50,830 nucleotides of DNA from Leisingera sp. ANG59 (GTDB lineage Bacteria > Pseudomonadota > Alphaproteobacteria > Rhodobacterales > Rhodobacteraceae): positions 1 to 50,830 of the forward strand of contig NZ_WLCM01000032.1 of assembly GCF_013317235.1 (NCBI RefSeq), given 5' to 3'. Within the stretch, counting starts at the first letter, position 1; every line of letters begins with the position of its first letter. Under the pieces are notes generated by a model. The model was not told the origin of the DNA. It saw only the letters and a program-made list of their open reading frames with translations, and ran no database searches. This document shows, piece after piece, positions 45,002 through 50,830 of the stretch. Position numbers and translations under genes: made by a program.

Positions 45002-46474
45002 GTGTCACCATCTGAGCCGAATATTGCAAAACCCGGTCTGGGAATGGCGCTGCTGCCGATCCTGCTGACCCTGCTGGTGCTGGGCATCCAGCTGTTTTAT
45101 TTCGGGGATTTCACCCCGCATATCCCGCTGGCGATCGGCATTGCCATCACCGCGCTGGCCGGCCTGAAGCTGGGCCACAAGTGGGACAATATCGAAGAGG
45201 GCGTGTTCCACGTCATCAACATCTCGCTGCCGTCGGTGTCGATCCTGATCACCGTCGGCATGATCGTCGGCATCTGGATTGCCAGCGGCACCGTGCCGAC
45301 GCTGATCTATTACGGCCTGAAAATCCTGTCGCCGGAGCTGTTCCTGGCCGCGGGAATGGTGCTGTGCTCCATCGTGTCGGTGTCGTTGGGCACCTCCTGG
45401 GGCACCGTCGGCACCGTTGGCCTGGCGCTGATGGGGATTGGCGCGGGCTTTGGCATTCCGATGTACTGGACCGCCGGCGCGGTGGTTTCGGGTGCGTTCT
45501 TCGGCGACAAGATCTCGCCGCTGTCGGACACCACCAACCTGGCCCCGGCGGTGACCGGCACCAACCTGTTCGACCACATCCGCAACATGCTTCCGACCAC
45601 CATCCCGTCGATGCTGATCGCGCTGGCGATCTACCTGGTTGTGGGCTTCACCCTGATCGACACCTCGCAGGTGTCGTTCGAGCGTATCGACGCGATCACC
45701 GCGGCGCTGGACAACGCATTCTGGATTTCGCCGCTGATGCTGCTGCCAGCGCTGCTGGTCATCGTGCTGGCGGTGAAGAAGCAGCCGCCGATCCCGTCGC
45801 TGTTTGCCGGTGCGGTCGTGGGCGGCATCATGGCGATGGCGTGCCAGGGCGCTGGCCTGCATGAGACCTTCACATTCGCCAACAGCGGCTATTCCATCGA
45901 CACCGGCGTGGCGGAGATCGACCCGCTGCTGAACCGCGGCGGCATCCAGTCGATGATGTGGACCATCTCGCTGGTGCTGCTGGCGCTGGGGTTCGGCGGC
46001 GCGCTGGAGCGCACCGGCTGCCTGCAGGCGATCATCGAGGTGATCATTGCCCGGGTGAAGTCCTTTGCCGGCATCCAGACCTCGGCGATCCTGACCTCGG
46101 TGGCGACCAACACCGTGGCGGGCGATCCGTATCTGTCGATTGCCCTGCCGGGCCGGATGTATGCGCCGGTTTACCGCGGCCTGAAGTATTCGCCGCTGAA
46201 CCTGTCGCGCGCCATCGAGGAAGGCGGCACGCTGGTCTCGCCGCTGATCCCCTGGAACGCGGGCGGCGCATTCGTGATCTCGGCGCTGGCGCTGGGGATC
46301 GCCGACGGCAACTTCGAGAACCTGCTTTATATCCCGCTGGCCTTTGCCTGCTGGCTGTCGCCGCTGATCGGCATCTTCTATGCGATGACCGGGCTGTTCT
46401 CGCCCAAGGCCAGCGACGACGAGGTCGCGGCCTGGGAGGACAGCGGCGAGCCGGTGCAGGAGCTGACCGCCTGA
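45002..46474 (+). CDS. nhaC: Na+/H+ antiporter, NhaC family
   Basis: 490-aa membrane protein with about 12 helices of the NhaC family, which exchanges cytoplasmic Na+ for protons. It begins with GTG at 45002, preceded by AAGGGAGGAG. Signature segments are VSLGTSWGTVGTVGLAL, GDKISPLSDTTNLAPAVTGT and AIEEGGTLVSPLIPWNAGGA. NhaC relatives may also exchange malate/lactate (MleN type), which I cannot exclude. Followed by a strong hairpin terminator. Confidence 0.9.
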   Translation: MSPSEPNIAKPGLGMALLPILLTLLVLGIQLFYFGDFTPHIPLAIGIAITALAGLKLGHKWDNIEEGVFHVINISLPSVSILITVGMIVGIWIASGTVPTLIYYGLKILSPELFLAAGMVLCSIVSVSLGTSWGTVGTVGLALMGIGAGFGIPMYWTAGAVVSGAFFGDKISPLSDTTNLAPAVTGTNLFDHIRNMLPTTIPSMLIALAIYLVVGFTLIDTSQVSFERIDAITAALDNAFWISPLMLLPALLVIVLAVKKQPPIPSLFAGAVVGGIMAMACQGAGLHETFTFANSGYSIDTGVAEIDPLLNRGGIQSMMWTISLVLLALGFGGALERTGCLQAIIEVIIARVKSFAGIQTSAILTSVATNTVAGDPYLSIALPGRMYAPVYRGLKYSPLNLSRAIEEGGTLVSPLIPWNAGGAFVISALALGIADGNFENLLYIPLAFACWLSPLIGIFYAMTGLFSPKASDDEVAAWEDSGEPVQELTA

Positions 46475-46483
46475 TCCCCCTCG

Positions 46484-46516
46484 CGCGCGCCGGAGCCTCC
46501 CCTCCGGCGCGCGTTT
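46484..46516 (+). terminator. Intrinsic terminator of the NhaC gene
   Basis: CGCGCGCCGGAG (46484-46495) and CTCCGGCGCGCG (46502-46513), a perfect 12-bp stem with a 6-base loop, then TTTCAAT. Confidence 0.85.
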
Positions 46517-46549
46517 CAATGTAACCATCCCATCTGTTAGGTTAGCGAT

Positions 46550-47566
46550 ATGAATCTCCGCAGCTTTGTCCCGAAGGGTGCGGCCAGTTTCCGGGTTGAT
46601 TACGACGGGCCGCCCAAAGACATCTACTTTCTGCTTCTGCCGAAGCTGACCATGCTGGCGTTCAGCGCCGCGGTTGAACCCTTGCGGATTGCCAATCAGG
46701 TCACCGGCAAGGAGCTGTACCGCTGGTTCCTGCTGAGCGAGGACGGCGCGCCGGTGCCCTGCTCCAACGGCATTGAAATCAACACCGGCATGGCGCTGGA
46801 GGACCTGCCGCGCGGCAGCTTTGCCTTTGTCTGCGCCGGCATCGAGCCGTCGGACAGCGCCAGCCCCAAGGTGCTGGCCTGGATGCGGCGCCAGAACGCC
46901 CATGGCAGCCGGTTCGGCGGCATCTGCACCGGCGCCTTTGCCCTGGCGCAGGCGGGGCTTTTGCAGGGCCAGCGCTTTACCCTGCACTGGGAGAACCAGC
47001 CGTCGTTCTCGGAGTTTTTCCCCGGTCTGGAGCCGACTGCGAACCTTTATGAAATCGACAAGGGTCTGATGACCTGCGGCGGCGGCAATGCGGCCACCGA
47101 CATGATGCTGGAGATGATCGAGACAGATCACGGCAAGGATCTGGCGGTGATTGTGTCGGACATGTGCATCCACTTCCGTTCCAACAACCGCGAGGCGCTG
47201 CAGAAGTCGGCCTATTCCGTGGCCCTCAGCAGCCGCAACCAGCATCTGATCAACGCCATGCAGTTCATGCACGACACCATCGAGGAGCCGGTGGAGGTCG
47301 GCGTGGTGGCGGAGCACGCGCAGATCTCGCGCCGCCAGCTGGAGCGGCTGTTCCAGCGCTATGTCGGCACCTCGCCGGTGCAGTTCTACATAGACCTGCG
47401 GGTGGGCCGGGCGCTGGCGCTCTTGAACGAGACCAACATGACGGTGGCAGAGATTTCCGCCGCCACCGGGTTCAGCAGCGCAACCCAGCTGTCGATCCGC
47501 TTCAAGAAGCGCTACGGGCAGTCGCCCGCGTCCTTCCGCAAGAGCTGGGCCGAGAAGAAAGCCTAG
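46550..47566 (+). CDS. GlxA-family AraC-type transcriptional regulator
   Basis: 338-aa regulator with an N-terminal DJ-1/PfpI-like amidotransferase-type domain (residues 25-200, FGGICTGAFALAQAGLL holds the cysteine-elbow position) and a C-terminal AraC DNA-binding domain with two helix-turn-helix units (VAEHAQISRRQLERLFQ and VAEISAATGFSSATQLS). GbdR, ArgR and CdhR, which regulate betaine, arginine and carnitine use, share this layout. The effector is unknown. Its stop is two bases from that of the convergent PAS gene. Confidence 0.92.
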   Translation: MNLRSFVPKGAASFRVDYDGPPKDIYFLLLPKLTMLAFSAAVEPLRIANQVTGKELYRWFLLSEDGAPVPCSNGIEINTGMALEDLPRGSFAFVCAGIEPSDSASPKVLAWMRRQNAHGSRFGGICTGAFALAQAGLLQGQRFTLHWENQPSFSEFFPGLEPTANLYEIDKGLMTCGGGNAATDMMLEMIETDHGKDLAVIVSDMCIHFRSNNREALQKSAYSVALSSRNQHLINAMQFMHDTIEEPVEVGVVAEHAQISRRQLERLFQRYVGTSPVQFYIDLRVGRALALLNETNMTVAEISAATGFSSATQLSIRFKKRYGQSPASFRKSWAEKKA

Positions 47567-47568
47567 GG

Positions 47569-48786
47569 TCAGGCCTCATCGCTGGCTAGAGCGGTGCTGA
47601 GTTCGGAAATGCGTTCGAGCCGGGCGGAAATGCGGTCCTGGAACACCCCAAGCTCATCAATGATTGAGTTCAGCGATTCCCCGACATTGCCCAGCCGGGC
47701 GCATTCGATCTTGCACAGCACGCGGGTGGTGGTCAGCGCCATGAAGTGCCGGTGCAGGGTCTGGCAGGCCTTCTGGATGCGGCCGGCCTCGAAGCGGACC
47801 GCCTGCAGGCTGGCGCGGGCCTTGCTGAACTGGACGTCTGTCAGATCATTCAGAATGCCCTGCTCACGGGGGATGTCGACGGCTGCTGTTGCGCTTTCCT
47901 GCTCCAGCTGGTGGCCGCATTCGGTCAGGATCCGGGCCAGGCCTTCGACGAAGATGGCCGCGGTCACCGTTCCCTTGATGGCGCGGAAGTTGCTGTCCTT
48001 GCCCCAGACGTGGGCCTCGAACCAGTTCGACATTTCCCGCGACATGGCGCTGTAGTTCTGAGACAGCACCGTCACCGGCCCGCCGGCCGGTTCAATGCGC
48101 GAGGCGATGACCCGAAGGTTGTGGGGGATGGTGCGCATTGATTCAAAATCCTGCACCAGCGCCTCGGTCTCCTCAAACAGCTGGCCGGCGGTGGCGTGCA
48201 TCGCGCGGCGTTCGGCCAGACGGGCGCAGGGCGGCCGTTTCAGGCCGGCATCACGGGCCAGCAATTCCTCTGCCAGGGCGTGGCCTGCAAAGTCGCTGTA
48301 GGTGGCAAAGCCCAGTTCCTTCAGGCGGGCCAGCAGGCGGGCGGAGCTGTCCTCTGGGCTCAGCTCCTCTGCCTGCTCGGCCTGGCGCAGGGTGCTGTAT
48401 TCCTGCTGCACTGTCTTGAGCAGCGGGCTGGTCGGCTTGATCCGGGCCGAGAGATAGCCGCCGTCGCAGGGCGTGACCACGGCAAACACCCAGTAATAGC
48501 TGCCGTCACGGGCGCGGTTCTTGACATAGGCGCCGACGGTTTCGCCGGCCTTGATGGTATCCCACAACAGCTGGAAGACGGCACGGGGCATGTCCGGGTG
48601 GCGGATCACCTTATGCGGCGCGCCGAGCAGTTCCTCCAGCGGGTATTTGGCGACCCGGCTGAACACGGCATTGCCGGCCCGGATCACACCGCGGGGATCG
48701 GTGCGGGAAAAGAACACTTCATCAAGGGCAAAAGCCGATTCCCGGCCAGTGGATTGAGCAGCCAGCGCGCGGTCTTCAAAGGACAC
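47569..48786 (-). CDS. PAS-domain sensor protein, no recognised output domain
   Basis: 405-aa cytoplasmic protein. Residues 20-110 form a PAS domain close to that of the aerotaxis receptor Aer (EVFFSRTDPRGVIRAGN, APHKVIRHPDMPRAVF, DGSYYWVFAVVTP), whose relatives bind FAD. The rest, about 290 residues, is helical and resembles a chemoreceptor-like bundle, but the conserved MCP tip (E-x-A-x-x-A/RGFAVVA) is absent. Function is unknown; a signalling adaptor or an oxygen/redox sensor is possible. The ATG at 48786 has a modest ribosome site. Confidence 0.8.
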   Translation of the reverse strand: MSFEDRALAAQSTGRESAFALDEVFFSRTDPRGVIRAGNAVFSRVAKYPLEELLGAPHKVIRHPDMPRAVFQLLWDTIKAGETVGAYVKNRARDGSYYWVFAVVTPCDGGYLSARIKPTSPLLKTVQQEYSTLRQAEQAEELSPEDSSARLLARLKELGFATYSDFAGHALAEELLARDAGLKRPPCARLAERRAMHATAGQLFEETEALVQDFESMRTIPHNLRVIASRIEPAGGPVTVLSQNYSAMSREMSNWFEAHVWGKDSNFRAIKGTVTAAIFVEGLARILTECGHQLEQESATAAVDIPREQGILNDLTDVQFSKARASLQAVRFEAGRIQKACQTLHRHFMALTTTRVLCKIECARLGNVGESLNSIIDELGVFQDRISARLERISELSTALASDEA

Positions 48787-48900
48787 GTTTCAGTTCCTGT
48801 CAGTGGTTGTCTCGTGCCGGACCTTTTTACCGGCCAGTGCTTGCCGAAATGCTAATGCGGGGCGGAAGCTGCATGATTTCCGCCCCGGAATTTTCACCGC

Positions 48901-50490
48901 TCAGGCTGCGGCGCCCTGCAGCTGCGCCGGGGCCTGGCGGCCCTCCTGCAGCGTCACCCCAAGGCTTTCGCAGAGCGGCAGGCGGCGGGCGGCGAAATTG
49001 CCCGCGCGGGCGCGCAGCAGCGCCAGGTTTTCCTCTTCGGTCTCCAGCACCCTGCCCTCATGCTGCAGGCGCTGGCCCTGCGGGGCCAGGATGCGCCAGA
49101 CCAGATCCGCCCATTCTGCCGGGGTTTCCAGCCCCTCGCTGCGCGCGAGCAGGAACAGCTGCTCGAACCGGTCCAGTTCCACCCCGCCGCCGGTAACCGG
49201 CGAGGCGAGATAGCGCAGGGCATCGCTGTCTTCGGCCCGTCTGCAGACCGCGAGGTTGAAGGCGCGGCAGGCGGCGGCACGGCTCTCCAGCCCCTCCAGA
49301 GGCAGCGCAGGCGCGATCTGGCCGGAGCCTGCCAGCACCGTCAGCATACGGGTAATGGCACCCCATTCCATGGCGCCGAATACGCCTCGATCCAGCAGAC
49401 TGCGCACCGTGGCCGGCCCCTTGCTGAGCGCCTGCAGGACCGGCGCGTAGTCCGCCTGCTCCAGCGGCACATCCCGGCCGCGGTGGTGGAATTTGAGCGT
49501 CCCGCCATAGTAGGGACGGGTCAGCGCCAGCGGGGTGGCGAACCAGGCGCCGATGCTGCCGCGCGGGGTATGGGCCAGCCTGCCCTTTGCAAAAACATCG
49601 GTGCGGAAATGCTCATTCAGCAGCACGTCACGCAGGCCTTCACGCCGGACCGGATCGCTTTCGCCGTCCAGCAGCGCCTGCTGCTGCGGAGTGAAACGGA
49701 GGCTGTCGAGATTGTCCATCAGGCTGACGGAGCCTGCAAAGCTGAGCTTGGCGGTGCCCAGTTCAGCGGCCAGATCCTCGAAGAAAAACGGCGTCCAGTC
49801 CTTGTTGAAATACTCATGCGCCACGTAGTTCTCCGGCATCGACGCCACGTGATCGAGTCGGGCCGCAACCGCGGGGTTGCGTTCGAAATAACCGCCGCCG
49901 CTGCCGGCCAGCTGGCGGGCGTAAGACAGGGCTTCGCCGATCCGTTCCGGCAGGGTGCCCCTGCCCTGCTCTGCCCGGGCTGTCAGGATCCGGCGCAGCG
50001 GCATCGCCGCGGCCCAGCCCGGCTGGGTGTTGCAGCTGACATAAACCAGGCCGCCCGGTTTCAGCCGGTCCGCGATAAAGCGCAGGATGTGCCGGCGGTT
50101 CTCCTCGGAGACCCAGCTATAGACACCGTGCAGCGCGATGATGTCGAAAGACGCTGGCAGGCCGGAGGTATCGCCGAAATCCTCAAAGCTGCGCTCGTGG
50201 AAGCGGATGTTCTCCAGCGCCGCCTCCTGCGCCAGATCGCGGGCGCCGGCGATATGCGAAGGGCTGAAGTCCATGGCGTGAAATTCGATATGCGGGTTGG
50301 CGGCTGCCAGCAGATTGGCGGAGAACCCCTGGCCGCAGCCCAGCTCGCAATAGGCGAGGTTTTCGCCGTCCAGCCCGTGCCGGAGCCCCTGCGCGGTTGC
50401 GGTCAAGCCCAGCAAGGCCGGGGTCAGCTGGCGGTGGAAGTCGAAGGTGTAGTCGATGCCGGCGACATAGCCGGAGGTCCAATCGGTCAC
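48901..50490 (-). CDS. Class I SAM methyltransferase with regulatory and winged-helix domains (rickettsial PKMT-like)
   Basis: 529-aa protein. The GTG at 50490 (V/M TDWTSGYVAGIDYTF) with AGGA upstream is preferred to a longer TTG start at 50529. Residues 40-160 hold a Rossmann methyltransferase: YCELGCGQGFSANL (motif I), then FHAMDFSPSHIAGA. The middle region, SWVSEENRRHILRFI onward, and residues 230-350 match the methyltransferase regulatory domain of rickettsial protein-lysine methyltransferases (PF10119-type), followed by a winged C-terminus. The substrate is unknown. It reads away from an IS256 element that ends about 90 bp upstream. Confidence 0.85.
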   Translation of the reverse strand: MTDWTSGYVAGIDYTFDFHRQLTPALLGLTATAQGLRHGLDGENLAYCELGCGQGFSANLLAAANPHIEFHAMDFSPSHIAGARDLAQEAALENIRFHERSFEDFGDTSGLPASFDIIALHGVYSWVSEENRRHILRFIADRLKPGGLVYVSCNTQPGWAAAMPLRRILTARAEQGRGTLPERIGEALSYARQLAGSGGGYFERNPAVAARLDHVASMPENYVAHEYFNKDWTPFFFEDLAAELGTAKLSFAGSVSLMDNLDSLRFTPQQQALLDGESDPVRREGLRDVLLNEHFRTDVFAKGRLAHTPRGSIGAWFATPLALTRPYYGGTLKFHHRGRDVPLEQADYAPVLQALSKGPATVRSLLDRGVFGAMEWGAITRMLTVLAGSGQIAPALPLEGLESRAAACRAFNLAVCRRAEDSDALRYLASPVTGGGVELDRFEQLFLLARSEGLETPAEWADLVWRILAPQGQRLQHEGRVLETEEENLALLRARAGNFAARRLPLCESLGVTLQEGRQAPAQLQGAAA

Positions 50491-50583
50491 GGAGAATCCT
50501 GCTGGTTGGGTTAACGTCCTGCAGGGCAATTTCGGAAAATTTGGTGAGAATTGGGTTAAGATTGGACAATCAATCTGGTGGCT

Positions 50584-50830
50584 GAGACTGTGCGGAATTT
50601 CGTGCCCTGGCGCCTTTTCTTACGCCAACGGGAAGCGTTCCTCAAACATGATAGCGAGTTGGCTTTTCACCGCATGCCATTCGCGCACTGACCGCTTCCA
50701 CTCAGCTGAGGTAGCATTCAGCGCCAGATAGATCAACTTGGCCGCCGCCTCATCGCTGGGGAAATGGCCGCGGGTTCGGACCGCGCGGCGGATTTTCGAG
50801 TTCAGCGCTTCAATGGCATTGGTCGTGTAA
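50584..50830 (-). mobile_element. IS256-family insertion sequence, one end inside window
   Basis: The outer end lies near 50584, where GAGACTGTGCGGAATTTCG, the type of terminal inverted repeat found in IS256-family elements, begins just outside the transposase stop. The other end lies beyond the window, so the boundary is tentative. Confidence 0.6.
50620..50830 (-). CDS. IS256-family transposase, C-terminal part (5' end beyond window)
   Basis: The last 70 codons of a transposase of the IS256/Mutator type: TNAIEALNSKIRRAVRTRG, PSDEAAAKLIYLALNA, and the end EERFPLA with stop TAA at 50620-50622. The N/E-x-x-N-x-x-(I/L)R motif is a family landmark near the DDE-site glutamate. Intact as far as seen; most of the gene is outside. 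Confidence 0.93.
   Translation of the reverse strand, partial: YTTNAIEALNSKIRRAVRTRGHFPSDEAAAKLIYLALNATSAEWKRSVREWHAVKSQLAIMFEERFPLA

Noticed and set aside
45005..47317. 770-residue minus-strand frame over nhaC and the GlxA regulator
   Set aside because: Composition is histidine/arginine rich, typical of antisense to GC-rich genes. Both plus-strand genes are well supported.

Overview
The window is about 50.8 kb of high-GC DNA (roughly two-thirds G+C by eye). It is densely coded on both strands and carries bacterial chromosomal genes throughout. The gene content points to a marine alphaproteobacterium of the Roseobacter group (Rhodobacteraceae, Leisingera/Phaeobacter/Ruegeria-like): a CuyA-type cysteate lyase, a DctPQM TRAP transporter, an Hsp20-DUF1150 pair, a CIRCE-controlled groESL, a SoxC-type sulfite dehydrogenase, a Mn-dependent pyrophosphatase and an NhaC antiporter. 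The genus is inferred from gene content only. No rRNA, tRNA, CRISPR array or prophage was recognised. One IS256-family insertion sequence enters at the right edge.

Layout, left: 1-2812 holds an aspartate/glutamate racemase and a PLP-dependent cysteate/D-cysteine lyase in one minus-strand operon, with a divergent LysR regulator. 2807-7544 is a second module: a LysR gene divergent from a TRAP transporter (dctPQM) whose last gene is overlapped by an alpha/beta hydrolase. 7639-11746 holds a DUF1206 membrane protein, a PhzF-like isomerase, a secreted zinc-metallopeptidase candidate, the hsp20-DUF1150 heat-shock operon with a candidate RpoH promoter, and a YdcH-like protein. 11934-17675 has a flavin/Fe-S demethylase-like oxidoreductase, a uracil permease, a DUF1272 zinc-ribbon protein and purEK.

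Middle: 17805-20647 has a PhnM-like hydrolase overlapping an exported lipase-like protein, then a DMT exporter. 20781-24020 has an HNH endonuclease downstream of groESL, which carries a near-perfect CIRCE operator and a sigma70-like promoter. 24079-25927 has a 2OG-Fe(II) oxygenase and a DUF2161 nuclease-like protein. 26075-29909 contains three TraB/GumN-family proteins around a Mn-dependent pyrophosphatase. A chemoreceptor, a HAD hydrolase and a MaoC hydratase follow.

Right: 33690-34305 is a 616-bp gene-free stretch with two terminator-like hairpins. Then come ribF-ycgN, a 68-aa membrane protein, a threonine aldolase, a DsbA-fold isomerase, a SoxC/monoheme cytochrome pair, a tandem SnoaL protein, a hydrolase, prsA, an MFS exporter divergent from a MerR regulator with a SoxR-like box, an H-type lectin, an NhaC antiporter, a GlxA-type AraC regulator, a PAS protein without a recognisable output domain, and a rickettsial-PKMT-like methyltransferase next to the IS256 element.

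Most of the window is ordinary housekeeping and metabolism. The parts most worth a second look are the racemase-lyase operon, the TRAP-hydrolase cassette, the TraB trio around ppaC, the SoxC/monoheme cytochrome pair, the H-type lectin, and the methyltransferase beside the insertion sequence. No clearly new defence or mobile system was seen.
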